This document shows positions 55,172 to 64,000 of a stretch of 64,000 bases of DNA, piece after piece. The stretch spans positions 4,278,001 to 4,342,000 of the forward strand of contig OY282386.1 in the NCBI GenBank assembly GCA_958295945.1, written 5' to 3'. A model generated the notes under the pieces. The model was not told where the DNA came from, did not search any database, and saw nothing but the letters and a program-made list of their open reading frames with translations. Within the stretch, counting starts at the first letter, position 1; each line of letters begins with the position of its first letter. The position numbers and the translations under genes were made by a program. This DNA comes from Candidatus Poribacteria bacterium (GTDB lineage Bacteria > Poribacteria > WGA-4E > WGA-3G).

Positions 55172-56800
55172 ATGAAAATTACAAGAAAAAAACTACTCCT
55201 CATTATTCTGGTTGCATTGATAGGTGTGCTCGTTTTGTTTTCAGTTATCTATCATCAAACTGCACTCTGGAAACCTGATCAGAGTCTTATTACCTTGCTC
55301 CCTGAAACACCACTGTGTTACCTAACCCTTAAGGAACTTGAAGGACTGATTAATACCTTTAACCGCAGTGAGTTTGGGAAACAAGTTGCACAAATGCCTT
55401 TCCTCAACTATATTAAAAACCAGTTTTGGTGGAGACAATTGGAATATCAGAAATGGGTTTGGGAATCGGAGATGGGTGGTAGACTTGATATGAAAGCTGT
55501 CAAGGGACACTTTGGAACAGAAGCAATTTTTGCCTTGTATCAACGTGAAGGAGAACTTTCCTTCTTACTTATCACAGAAATTGGTGGTGCAGAAAAACTG
55601 GCAATTGAAGCAATCACTGCTACTGATGCAATAAATCCAAAATATGAGCGGATTCAAACAAAATACAACGACCTGACAATAAACACTATCACTGGTTATC
55701 CACTTGATTTTAGTTATACTTTCATCGGTAAGATTGGGGTTTTAAGTCTTAATCCGTTACTATTGGCTGAAGTGATTGACATATATGCAGGAAAAAAAGA
55801 CGGATTCCTTGTAAAACATAAAATAAAAGAGGGTATACAACGTAGTTACGATAGTGATAAAAATACTGGATATTTTGATGTTTCTCAATTCACAGCATTA
55901 ATAAATGGTCTGGCAGAGAATAGTGATTCAATCATAGGAACATTATCTCAATGGAAAAATGACAAAGATTATTGGGTATTTGGTAATCGTTACGAGAATG
56001 GCGTTATTATATCTCAGAGTCGTTATAGTAATTCTGATTTTCCACAATCATCTCAATCGGAGAAAAAGGTAAAACCCAAATATCTTCCTAAACAAACTGC
56101 CTTGGTAACATTCAATCCAAACCAAGATTGGTCTAAGTTTGCAAAACTTGTGGATGACAACTTAGCAATCGAAATGGATTCAGGATACATCAATTTATTG
56201 CAGCATTTTAATAAGGAGATGACTCTTGCGTTAGTTTCTCATAGTGAGGGTGATGTATCTAAGTTCCCATCTTTAATTCTGCGTGTACCAGTAAAAGAAG
56301 TTGATACATTTGTCACAGACTTAGATATGTTAAAGAACATGAAAATCGCAGTATCGGGTCTACCACTTGAGTTCCTTGAAACACAAGACTACAAAGGGAT
56401 TACTGTGCAACCTGTCAGGATACGTCTGAATTTCTTATTAGCACTTACAGGAGCTTATGCGTCAGTAGGTGAGGATTTCATTTTTAGTACAACACTAACC
56501 GGTATAAAGTCCGTGCTTGATACATATTCAGGAGACACACCTGAACTAAGTGATGTAGCGTTCTCTGAAGATAGTCTACAGACATATATTCAACCTAATT
56601 ATTTAGTCCCTGAAATAACGCGTTTTATACCGATAGCAACGATGATTGCCTCTTTATCTGGTTATAAATTAGATGCAGTTTTAATGAGACGACTTAAAGA
56701 TAATCTCTTTCCGCTGGAATCTCTTGGACCTATTACTGCCGATGTGCATGTTGATGAGAATGGTGTTTCTTCTGATGTACGGATTGTATTTGAAAAATAA
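55172..56800 (+). CDS. Membrane-anchored DUF3352-like protein
   Basis: 542 aa with one N-terminal membrane anchor (LLLIILVALIGVLVLFSVIY) and a large extracytoplasmic part with no further hydrophobic helix. The layout (LLPETPLCYLTLKELEGL, then repeated alpha/beta segments such as TALVTFNPNQDWSKFAKLVD) resembles DUF3352-type proteins; this is from memory and moderate. No catalytic motif is visible. A short gene with its own AGGAGG follows 17 bp downstream. Confidence 0.6.
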   Translation: MKITRKKLLLIILVALIGVLVLFSVIYHQTALWKPDQSLITLLPETPLCYLTLKELEGLINTFNRSEFGKQVAQMPFLNYIKNQFWWRQLEYQKWVWESEMGGRLDMKAVKGHFGTEAIFALYQREGELSFLLITEIGGAEKLAIEAITATDAINPKYERIQTKYNDLTINTITGYPLDFSYTFIGKIGVLSLNPLLLAEVIDIYAGKKDGFLVKHKIKEGIQRSYDSDKNTGYFDVSQFTALINGLAENSDSIIGTLSQWKNDKDYWVFGNRYENGVIISQSRYSNSDFPQSSQSEKKVKPKYLPKQTALVTFNPNQDWSKFAKLVDDNLAIEMDSGYINLLQHFNKEMTLALVSHSEGDVSKFPSLILRVPVKEVDTFVTDLDMLKNMKIAVSGLPLEFLETQDYKGITVQPVRIRLNFLLALTGAYASVGEDFIFSTTLTGIKSVLDTYSGDTPELSDVAFSEDSLQTYIQPNYLVPEITRFIPIATMIASLSGYKLDAVLMRRLKDNLFPLESLGPITADVHVDENGVSSDVRIVFEK

Positions 56801-56817
56801 TATAGGAGGTATTAACG

Positions 56818-56985
56818 ATGGCAAAAGTTACGCTTGAAACTGTCTTTGAACGATTAGATAGACTTGAGAAAGGCATTACTGAGTTGAAGAGAATGTATCT
56901 ATAGTCTCAAAACAGGGGATTAGCGAGCGCGATCCTGATATTTCTAAAAGAGCATTTGAAGAAGTCTATAAAAAATGGGGATTTC
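56818..56985 (+). pseudogene. Short coiled-coil gene, frameshifted and truncated
   Basis: A 28-codon frame (56818-56904, MAKVTLETVFERLDRLEKGI) follows a strong AGGAGG. After its stop, another frame continues with protein-like sequence (VSKQGISERDPDISKRAFEE then VYKKWGFLLK) up to about 56985. Together they look like one small helical protein with a frameshift, of the size of antitoxin-like or coiled-coil proteins. The 28-residue peptide could still be made. The family is unknown. Confidence 0.45.
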
Positions 56986-57706
56986 TATTGAAGGTGGTCA
57001 AGGCTATATCGTTAATGTTCCAGAAGTTCGCAATTTTGCCCTCGTCGGTTCACGGTGGACAAACCAAAACGAGGATGTGGCTGCAGCACCTAACATAGTC
57101 AAACTGAAGGATACGTGGGCATTCGTCGTTAGTGGAAAGTTGGAAGGCAAAGCAACCTTTGATGGCTATCAGGTAATCGTCCGCAACCAAAGAACAAATG
57201 GTGTGATTACCGCACCGATACAAGGTGAGTACTTTGCAGCGGCAACGGTAGACTTAACGCGAAAAAGCGTTGTTAAACTTGGAGACGTGATCGAATTACG
57301 CGTTATCGGTCCGGATGGCAACTTTGAATCACAAAACCTTCAATTTAAAGTAACTTCAGAGAACTTGGCGAACGCTGTTTTGACTGTCAATCTTGATAGG
57401 ATCGGAAAACCGAATCAGAATCAGTTATTGCAGAACTACCCAAATCCGTTTAACCCTGAGACGTGGATTCCATATCAACTTTCACAAGACAGTCCTGTTT
57501 CGGTCACTATTTACGATTCTACTGGTCAGTTGATTCGCACACTTCCGCTCGGTTTTCAATCTACTGGTTTCTATAACAGTCGAGACCGTGCTGCTTATTG
57601 GGATGGTCGTAATACAATTGGAGAACGGGTCGCAAGTGGTGTCTATTTTTACAGACTTGAAATCCCATCCTTCCAACAGACACGACGACTCGTCATTTTA
57701 AAGTAG
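56975..57706 (+). pseudogene. N-truncated secreted-protein fragment with C-terminal sorting-type domain
   Basis: 243 codons from an ATG that lacks a Shine-Dalgarno sequence and a signal peptide. It begins abruptly inside what looks like a domain (ISIEGGQGYIVNVPEVRNFA), then a beta-rich region (LKDTWAFVVSGKLEGKATFD), and ends with the complete domain beginning NYPNPFNPETWIPYQL as in the proteins at 22676 and 32967. The start overlaps the remnant of the preceding small gene, so a deletion probably fused the two. It may be untranslated. Confidence 0.65.
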
Positions 57707-57727
57707 GGGCAACCCGCAAAGAATTTA

Positions 57728-57768
57728 GAAGTGTCACAGTTGTACTATCAAAGCAACTGTGACACTTC
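57728..57768. terminator. Bidirectional hairpin terminator between convergent genes
   Basis: GAAGTGTCACAGTTG (57728-57742) and CAACTGTGACACTTC (57754-57768): perfect 15-bp arms, 11-bp loop, midway between two convergent genes. Confidence 0.8.
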
Positions 57769-57798
57769 GTTCAGCTCTTATAAGTTCGCAAATTATAG

Positions 57799-58611
57799 TT
57801 ACCTTGAAACCTTTATCGCTCCCCATACAATAGCCAGTTTCTCTTGAGGACTAACATCAAGTCCGTTTGCATTGAAATTCTGTCTGATTTCAGCATCTGA
57901 CAACGCTCTATTATATATCCCTACTTCGTCAATTAACCCCTCAAAATATCTACGTGTGACTTCCCCTCTTCTGACAGATGCACCAATGTACAAGTGAGAG
58001 TCTGTGGTAACATCTGTGCCTTCAGAAGGTCCACCCTCGGCATCAAGCTTGTTATCAATATAGATGCGAGTCGTATCCAATCTATCGGAGACAAAGACCA
58101 CATGATGCCAATCTCCATCTACAACATCACTGACAGAATTAAAGTCGATTTTGGGACCACCACCACCTTCATTTGCTATTGTCATCTGTAGTTTAGTCGC
58201 TACAATTTTCCAGAGGATTCTGGCGTTGCCACCACCATCACCCTTGCTAATGATTGTGGACTGTCCTCCGCCCAATTCTGGTGGTTTGTCAACCTTGATC
58301 CAAGCCATCATTGAGAAATCTTGGTCTGCATGAAAGTCCAAACTACCATTCCCAGGAGAAGGAACAGAAATAGCGTCGGGTTCTCCTCCGAATTCAAACG
58401 CTTCACCGATTTTGCCTTTGACATGCTTAGGTGTACCTAAAATCGTTCCGTCATTTCCTCCTACAAGATCTATCACGGTTTTTCCTTGAACATCCGCATC
58501 ATCAAAACTCCAATAACTAACTAAACCTTTTTCTACAACCTGACTTTCAAGTGGATTCGTGTGTAAAACCAAGAAAGCCAGTACTAATACCAAACCATTT
58601 TTTGCTTTCAT
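57799..58611 (-). CDS. Secreted LamG (concanavalin A-like) domain protein
   Basis: 270 aa from the ATG at 58611 (GAGGAT upstream); the frame extends further up without coding character. Signal peptide (VLVLAFLVLHTNPLES), then one LamG-like jelly-roll: GLVSYWSFDDADVQGKTVID, GEAFEFGGEPDAISVPSPGN, FSMMAWIKVDKP, DGDWHHVVFVSDRLDTTRIY and FEGLIDEVGIYNRALSDAEI. It ends KLAIVWGAIKVSR. Such domains bind carbohydrate or protein; the ligand is unknown. The C-terminal W-G-x-(I/L)-K motif also ends the LamG protein at 60835. Confidence 0.85.
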   Translation of the reverse strand: MKAKNGLVLVLAFLVLHTNPLESQVVEKGLVSYWSFDDADVQGKTVIDLVGGNDGTILGTPKHVKGKIGEAFEFGGEPDAISVPSPGNGSLDFHADQDFSMMAWIKVDKPPELGGGQSTIISKGDGGGNARILWKIVATKLQMTIANEGGGGPKIDFNSVSDVVDGDWHHVVFVSDRLDTTRIYIDNKLDAEGGPSEGTDVTTDSHLYIGASVRRGEVTRRYFEGLIDEVGIYNRALSDAEIRQNFNANGLDVSPQEKLAIVWGAIKVSR

Positions 58612-58847
58612 CTTTTTATCCTCATCAAAATCTATTATATAATCGTTTGACACTAATGTGAGTTTTATAGTCTTCCTAGAGTATTCATATATGACACAAT
58701 TTTCTAAATTATAGCATACAAAGTAATTGATCTGCAATTTTTTGAATAATTGGGAGTGTGTAATGAATTGTAAATTGAAACAAATCGTGGTAACATAATC
58801 CAATATTCTTGATATAGAAATTCGTTCAGGAACAGTTAGGAGAGATT

Positions 58848-60665
58848 ATGAATCACATTAGAATGAACCGATGGATTGGCAGAGACCAATTGAACCTCAA
58901 TGAAATCAATAGTAACTGCTTCTTAAAAGCTGCAACTCTCTTTGCAGATACAGCAATAGAGTCTGGGAGAGATAGATACAGCGGCAGGAATATGCCACTT
59001 TTTGCTGACTGTCTTGATATAGAGCATTTAAGTGCACCACGTTCAAAGACTTCATACCGATCAGGCACTGAACCTAAACCAACAGTCTGGTGTTTCTTTC
59101 AAAATCAACAGAATCTTATGCGATTACTTGCATCTTTAAGTCAATTCACTGGAGACTGCAAGTATGTCCAAGCCGCAGGAGATGCCACAGACTATATGTT
59201 CAATAATTACTGGTATCCTGAAAGCGGTGTACTACATTGGGGTGGACACGGCTATGTGGACTTAGCTACTGGCAATACTTACGGCATGAAAGGTGTAGTC
59301 CACGAAATTGAGGATGTCTACCCATACTGGGAATTGTTGAGAGGGGTGAATGAAGAACGGTGCGAAAAGTTAATGAAAGGCATCTGGGAAGTTAATATGA
59401 AAGACTGGGATGCACTTCACTACAACAGACACGGTGATTTCAAAAAGCAAGTTAACCATGAAAATACTTGGAACAGAACATGGGATGGATATAAAGAACC
59501 CAAAATCAGTGGAGATCTATCATTTATCAGTGTTGCCCTGGATTTAGCCTATGCAGGATACAGTTTAGGATATCAAAAACAGGAGGAAGCACCACGAATT
59601 TGGGCAGAACGTATGTTGAATCTGATAATAAGGCAACGTGACTCTGAAACGGGTATCTGGCCAAATCTGGTTCATCCACAGAGTGCAAAACGAGGTCTCA
59701 ATGTTTTCGGTAGAAAATATCCACAAGCAACTGAACCGAGAGTCTATGTCGGTAACCAATTGAACCATACTATTACACAGATGATGGGTATGTTGACAAT
59801 CGTTGAAAATGCATATAAATATGGTCGTATTGGTGAAATAATGCATATTAAAGAGGCTGTTGAACAACATATCATCGGTTTCTTAAACGCCTCCTACGAC
59901 GCACAAAATAACAAACTAAAGAGCATCATTATTGATGGAACAGACCTAACAGACTACCGAATTACCGGTCCATTCAGAGATTCTAAGCTATACTTTGGCG
60001 CGAAAGAAGGTGGCGCATTTTTACCTCAAAATATAACACCACTATTTACTTCAGTTTGCGCGCGCGGATATAGAATTTCTGAAGGAAGAACTGAATTCAG
60101 AGACTATCTACGAACCATGTTCATGAACTTTGGCATTGGAGACATTGGAATTAACACAAACAGTGATCCAAGCTTAAACTTTGAAACGAGTGCTCTTGAA
60201 CCCGCATACATCTTCGCATTAGTGGATCTTTACCGTGTAGAACAAAAAGCAGATTTCTTAAAGATGGCAGAACATATAGGAAATAATCTAATCAAACAAA
60301 GACAACACAAAAACAGTGGACTCTTTACACTTGAAGATGATTTTGTTTTTCATAGTCGTGTAATGGACAAACCTGAACTTCAGGATGGACATGAAGGTAA
60401 AACTGTTTCTGAACTCCTACAGGATAATCATAAAACAGCAAATCTTGATGCGATGGAACCATTGGCATTACTGAGCATTTACGCCGCACAGACAGGACGA
60501 TATAACATAATACCTGGCTGGACTGCTGGTGGACTTTACCTGAAGGTGAGTAGTGTCGGTCATATCGTAAGCAAAGAAATGCAACTATGGTTTGATAAAC
60601 CTTCACTCAAGCATTTTTACAAGGACAATAATATCAACTGTACTTGGTCTATTGATGAAGATTAA
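58848..60665 (+). CDS. Possible (alpha/alpha)-barrel polysaccharide lyase/hydrolase
   Basis: 605 aa, no signal peptide, ATG with AGGAGAG upstream. It is rich in helix pairs with conserved-looking aromatic/acidic segments: NNYWYPESGVLHWGGHGYVD, HEIEDVYPYWELLRGV, NRHGDFKKQVNHENTWNR and SGDLSFISVALDLAYAGYSL. This fits an (alpha/alpha)6-type fold as in pectate-lyase-like or unsaturated glucuronyl hydrolase-like enzymes, but I cannot place it in a named family or point to catalytic residues. It lies between two LamG genes, so sugar processing is plausible. Confidence 0.5.
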   Translation: MNHIRMNRWIGRDQLNLNEINSNCFLKAATLFADTAIESGRDRYSGRNMPLFADCLDIEHLSAPRSKTSYRSGTEPKPTVWCFFQNQQNLMRLLASLSQFTGDCKYVQAAGDATDYMFNNYWYPESGVLHWGGHGYVDLATGNTYGMKGVVHEIEDVYPYWELLRGVNEERCEKLMKGIWEVNMKDWDALHYNRHGDFKKQVNHENTWNRTWDGYKEPKISGDLSFISVALDLAYAGYSLGYQKQEEAPRIWAERMLNLIIRQRDSETGIWPNLVHPQSAKRGLNVFGRKYPQATEPRVYVGNQLNHTITQMMGMLTIVENAYKYGRIGEIMHIKEAVEQHIIGFLNASYDAQNNKLKSIIIDGTDLTDYRITGPFRDSKLYFGAKEGGAFLPQNITPLFTSVCARGYRISEGRTEFRDYLRTMFMNFGIGDIGINTNSDPSLNFETSALEPAYIFALVDLYRVEQKADFLKMAEHIGNNLIKQRQHKNSGLFTLEDDFVFHSRVMDKPELQDGHEGKTVSELLQDNHKTANLDAMEPLALLSIYAAQTGRYNIIPGWTAGGLYLKVSSVGHIVSKEMQLWFDKPSLKHFYKDNNINCTWSIDED

Positions 60666-60834
60666 AATAACTTTAACAGGAGAACGTTCAGCAATCGGTA
60701 TTCAACCATCAATTTTTGCCAACTGCACAGGATTGCAATTCCCGTTTAGAAACAATAAAAATGTTGACAACTTACTTAAAGCTAACATAGGATAGTAATA
60801 AGCATTGACCCGTAGTCATCAAAGGAGAGTAACA

Positions 60835-61605
60835 ATGAGAATTTTGAAAATACGATTTCTATTATGGCTATTTACTATATGTCTCACAATACACAGTATA
60901 TCTTCGGCAAAAAACTTAGCACTTGAATTAGATGGATCCACAGCGATAGAAGTACCTAATAGTGATAGTATCAATCCCAAGAAAGCCATTACAATAGAGG
61001 CATGGATGAACATGGAAAAGACAGTTGGTGAATGTCTTGCCAAGGATTGGGGAGGAAATAGGGATTACATTTTTCCAGAGATTATCCAGAATGGAACAGG
61101 ATTGCGATTTGTGCTCTGGCCAGGAACGAAAATCCTTGATGTTCAAGGCTTTAAGCTCAATGAATGGCAGCATGTGGCTGGTGTCTGGGATGGAAAAGAG
61201 ATGCGAACCTATATCAATGGTAAGAAGATGGGAAGTATCCCCTATGATGTACCAGCGTTAGCGTCCACCGAATCAAATCTATATATCGGTGTGGGAGACA
61301 GTATCAAGTGGTTCTGTCAAGGACTCATTGACGAAATCCGTATATGGGAAGTTTCACGCACTGAAGAAGAAATTAACAGATTCATGATTAAAATTCTAAA
61401 TGGAGATGAGGACGGCTTAAACGCACACTATAGTTTCAATAATAGTGATGCCAAAGATAGTACAAATAATAAGAATGATGGTGATATTGGCTTTGGTAAA
61501 CCGGTATATGTTGATGTGACAAACCAACTGAAACTTGAACCACTCTCTATAGACGTTACAGACAAACTCACGACGACATGGGGATGGTTGAAGCGGACTC
61601 ATTGA
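60835..61605 (+). CDS. Secreted LamG domain protein
   Basis: 256 aa from the ATG at 60835 (AAAGGAGAG upstream). Signal peptide (LLWLFTICLTIHSISSA), then a LamG jelly-roll: NLALELDGSTAIEVPNSDSI, AITIEAWMNMEK, LNEWQHVAGVWDGKEMRTYI and FCQGLIDEIRIWEVSRTEEE. After a linker it ends VTDKLTTTWGWLKRTH, similar to the end of the LamG protein at 57799. It lies between the putative alpha/alpha-barrel enzyme and phyH on the same strand. Confidence 0.85.
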   Translation: MRILKIRFLLWLFTICLTIHSISSAKNLALELDGSTAIEVPNSDSINPKKAITIEAWMNMEKTVGECLAKDWGGNRDYIFPEIIQNGTGLRFVLWPGTKILDVQGFKLNEWQHVAGVWDGKEMRTYINGKKMGSIPYDVPALASTESNLYIGVGDSIKWFCQGLIDEIRIWEVSRTEEEINRFMIKILNGDEDGLNAHYSFNNSDAKDSTNNKNDGDIGFGKPVYVDVTNQLKLEPLSIDVTDKLTTTWGWLKRTH

Positions 61606-61636
61606 TTGTGTCTGTCGTATGAAAGGAATACCGAAT

Positions 61637-62440
61637 ATGCCGAAAGTACTTTCACTTGTCGCCTATAATGATTTAGAAAGCCAAGTTGCAGCACTGGAAA
61701 GGGATGGTTATGTCTATTTCCAAAGTGTACTTGATTCAGATGAAATCGCTGAATTGCGTGCGACAATGGATAGATTGCAAGCAATGCCAGAGTCACATGA
61801 TCGTGACGAAACGGTTGAAAAAGGTGATGCATTCCTCCACAAACTCATCAGCAATTCCTTTAATCGTGACCCACTGTATCTTCAATATCTTGACAAATCA
61901 CCTGTGATTGAAGTCGTTGAGGCTGCACACGGTGGCGATTGCCATTGTATCGGAATGCATTCTTGGCTGACTGGACCGGGACGACCTGATCAAGGGTTAC
62001 ATACCGATTGGCTGCCAATCAGTCTACCAACAGATATTCGTTCCGATCCACGCGTCAAAATCCCAATCTTCATCACCACAGCACATTACTATCTCAACGA
62101 CATGTATGAAGAATTGGGACCGACAAAGTTTGTACCGGGAAGTCATTTCTCTGGATGCTCTCCAAATGGAGCAACAGAGTGGAAAAACCAAGATGAAGAG
62201 AGCATTTTATGCAATGCGGGGGACGTGGTGCTTTTCCGGAGTGAAGTTTGGCATCGTGGTTCTGCCAATACCAGCAACGAAGTCCGTTACCTCATGCAAG
62301 TACACTATGCAATGCGTATGATTACACAGAAATATCCGCCCTATCTGAATAAATTCCAGTTTGATGAATCGATCTTATCACAAGCAAACTCAAGACAGAG
62401 ACGGCTACTTGGCGATCATCAACCAAGTAACTATGATTGA
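61637..62440 (+). CDS. Phytanoyl-CoA dioxygenase (PhyH) family protein
   Basis: 267 aa from the ATG at 61637 (AAAGGAA upstream; an ATG at 61619 precedes it). Fe(II)/2-oxoglutarate oxygenase with the H-x-D motif GLHTDWLPISLPT and the distal His in FRSEVWHRGSANTSNEVRY, plus the Arg expected to bind 2-oxoglutarate. Preceding features are DGYVYFQSVLDSDEIAELR and CHCIGMHSWLTGPGRPDQ. The substrate is unknown; this family is much expanded in Poribacteria-like genomes (recall). A close paralogue follows after sodC. Confidence 0.88.
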   Translation: MPKVLSLVAYNDLESQVAALERDGYVYFQSVLDSDEIAELRATMDRLQAMPESHDRDETVEKGDAFLHKLISNSFNRDPLYLQYLDKSPVIEVVEAAHGGDCHCIGMHSWLTGPGRPDQGLHTDWLPISLPTDIRSDPRVKIPIFITTAHYYLNDMYEELGPTKFVPGSHFSGCSPNGATEWKNQDEESILCNAGDVVLFRSEVWHRGSANTSNEVRYLMQVHYAMRMITQKYPPYLNKFQFDESILSQANSRQRRLLGDHQPSNYD

Positions 62441-62516
62441 TGAATTTAGCGTAACGTTGTATAATATTGATTATCAAATCAATTTAACATTCCTATATTG
62501 TTTAAAGGAGTTACTA

Positions 62517-63092
62517 ATGAGAAAAAAACAAGATTCTATGATTTTAAAAGCCATATTTCTACTATTGATTAGTATTTCTATCACATTAATTGGTTGTGAG
62601 AGAATGCCACAACAGACAGGAATTATTCCAACCGCACCTGAAAAACAAGCAAAAGCCGTGATTGGCTCATCAAACGACAGTGGAATAAGCGGAGAAGCAG
62701 TTTTCACCCAAGATGGTGCCCAAATCAAACTTATGATTGATATTCAAGGTGCAACCCCCGGTCTTCACGCCGTGCATATACACGAACACGGTGATTGCAG
62801 TGCACCCGATGGCACATCCGCTGGTGGTCATTGGAATCCCACAGGTGTTGCGCACGGCAAATGGGGAGAAGGTGAGTTTCATCTTGGGGACATCGGGAAT
62901 ATTAACGTCGGAGATGATGGAATGGGTAGTATTTCATTAACCACTGATCTCTGGGAAATCGGCTCAGGTTCAGATATAGATGTTGTAGGTAAGAGTATTA
63001 TTGTCCATGCTGGTGCTGACGACTTCACATCACAACCTTCTGGTGCTGCGGGTATGCGTATCGGTTGCGGTGTTATTGAATTATTAGAATAA
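62517..63092 (+). CDS. sodC: Cu/Zn superoxide dismutase, lipoprotein form
   Basis: 191 aa from the ATG at 62517 (AAAGGAG upstream). Lipoprotein signal ending ISITLIGC, then the Cu/Zn-SOD beta-barrel: Cu ligands in HAVHIHEHGDC, the bridging and Zn ligands in SAGGHWNPTGVAHGK and GEFHLGDIGNI, IIVHAGADDF, and the second disulphide Cys in MRIGCGVIELLE. It dismutates superoxide outside the cytoplasm. It sits between two PhyH-family genes, all on the same strand. Confidence 0.92.
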   Translation: MRKKQDSMILKAIFLLLISISITLIGCERMPQQTGIIPTAPEKQAKAVIGSSNDSGISGEAVFTQDGAQIKLMIDIQGATPGLHAVHIHEHGDCSAPDGTSAGGHWNPTGVAHGKWGEGEFHLGDIGNINVGDDGMGSISLTTDLWEIGSGSDIDVVGKSIIVHAGADDFTSQPSGAAGMRIGCGVIELLE

Positions 63093-63214
63093 CTGCGACA
63101 GTCTCTTAACGCACTTTTTCAAGGATGTCTTGCTGGATTTAGGTCCTTGGACTGTCAGCAGGACACCTGAAATTACTAAACATTGGATATATTATAATCA
63201 AAAGGAAAACACAA

Positions 63215-64000
63215 ATGGCAAAAGAACTCTCACTTGTCGCCTACAACGATTTAGAAAGTCAAGTTGAAGCACTGGAAAGAGATGGTTATGTCTATTTTCC
63301 CAATGTCATGAATAAGGATGAAATCACCATATTGCGAGAGACTATGGATCGTTTAGGTACCATACCTGAATGCTATGATAGACACCAAACACCAGACAAT
63401 GGTGGTGGTTTCCTTAACAAAATTATAAACAACTCCTTTAATCGTGATTCACTTTATCTGCAATTCCTTGACAAATCACCGATCATTGAAGTAGCAGAAG
63501 CAACACACGGTGGAGATTGCCATTGTATCGGTATGCAATCGTGGATCACGGGTCCTGGACGACCAGATCAGGGGTTACATACAGATTGGCTGCCCATTAG
63601 TTTACCCACAGATGTTCGGACTGACCCACGCGTCAAAGTTCCAATCTTCATTACCACAGCACATTACTATCTCAATGATATGTATGAGGAATTAGGACCG
63701 ACAAAATTTGTGCCGGGTAGTCATTTCTCCGGATGTTCTCCAGATGGAAAGACTGAGTGGAATAAACGTGGTGAGGAGAGTATATTATGCAATGCAGGGG
63801 ATGTTGTGCTTTTCCGGAGTGAAGTTTGGCATCGTGGTTCAGCAAATACCAGCAACGAAGTCCGTTATCTCCTACAGGTGCATTATGCTCAACGGATGAT
63901 TACACAGAAATACCCTCCCTACTTGAATAAGTTTCAGTTTGATGAATCGATTCTCGATCTTGCTAACCCACGACAGAGACGGTTGCTTGGGGATCATCGA
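63215..64000 (+). CDS. Phytanoyl-CoA dioxygenase family protein, 3' end cut by window edge
   Basis: 262 codons from the ATG at 63215 (AAAGGA upstream), open to the last base; only a few residues should be missing by comparison with the paralogue at 61637. Shared motifs: AYNDLESQVEALERDGYVYF, GPGRPDQGLHTDWLPISLPT, PTKFVPGSHFSGCSP and FRSEVWHRGSANTSNEVRYL. The two copies agree closely except in residues about 45-70, where this one has RHQTPDNGGGFLNK. Confidence 0.88.
   Translation, partial: MAKELSLVAYNDLESQVEALERDGYVYFPNVMNKDEITILRETMDRLGTIPECYDRHQTPDNGGGFLNKIINNSFNRDSLYLQFLDKSPIIEVAEATHGGDCHCIGMQSWITGPGRPDQGLHTDWLPISLPTDVRTDPRVKVPIFITTAHYYLNDMYEELGPTKFVPGSHFSGCSPDGKTEWNKRGEESILCNAGDVVLFRSEVWHRGSANTSNEVRYLLQVHYAQRMITQKYPPYLNKFQFDESILDLANPRQRRLLGDHR

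Overview
The window looks like a chromosome segment of a Candidatus Poribacteria-type bacterium (sponge-associated or free-living marine). This is inference from gene content: three secreted proteins end in the same C-terminal domain starting NYPNPFNPETWIPYQL, and eukaryote-like or adhesive modules are common (LamG, C-type lectin fold, YWTD propeller, WD40, TPR plus VCBS plus ASPIC/UnbV, sialidase), with two phytanoyl-CoA dioxygenase paralogues and many short inverted-repeat elements. I recognise no rRNA, tRNA or CRISPR array. Overall G+C is moderate to low, with one visibly richer block at about 40.9-43.8 kb.

Layout. 0-6.5 kb, minus strand: the housekeeping cluster rpsB-tsf-frr-cdsA-dxr-rseP, read from a promoter at 6448-6476; pyrH and uppS, often found in this string, are missing. 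6.5-7.9 kb: repeat-rich intergenic DNA with an orphan promoter. 7.9-10.7 kb: two tandem secreted lectin-fold proteins. 10.8-13.8 kb: pyrD, an Rpn-type nuclease and pyrB; PyrB has a PyrI-like zinc tail. 13.9-22.0 kb: membrane proteins, an M50B-like peptidase, an MFS transporter and a very large TPR/VCBS/ASPIC protein. 22.0-28.6 kb: a graveyard of surface-protein genes broken by miniature elements (MITEs), a frameshift and an IS5-like fragment, around one intact TolB-like propeller gene. 29.1-36.5 kb: sialidase, a complete IS4-type element with target duplication, a type 2 malate/lactate dehydrogenase, a WD40-metalloprotease-dockerin protein and an HNH endonuclease. 36.6-43.8 kb: metal-handling genes (His-rich proteins, TonB-dependent receptor, MerC-like protein, CobW GTPase, WD40 protein). 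43.8-47.8 kb: SUMF1-like lipoprotein, ABC ATPase with an internal duplication, DUF58 protein and HAD hydrolase. 48.0-50.8 kb: an IS630 element flanked by two MITEs with its own ends, then an IS4-like transposase. 51.0-55.0 kb: O-antigen-ligase-like protein and a polytopic membrane protein whose leader is a tnpB-less IS200/IS605-type element. 55.2-64 kb: DUF3352-like protein, remnants, two LamG proteins, a possible alpha/alpha-barrel polysaccharide-active enzyme, and phyH-sodC-phyH running off the end.

The strongest leads are the transcribable, coding-free IS605-like leader in front of the gene at 52576-54498, the MITE-IS630-MITE composite, the PyrB zinc tail, and two genes whose original reading frames can be rebuilt exactly by removing a MITE.
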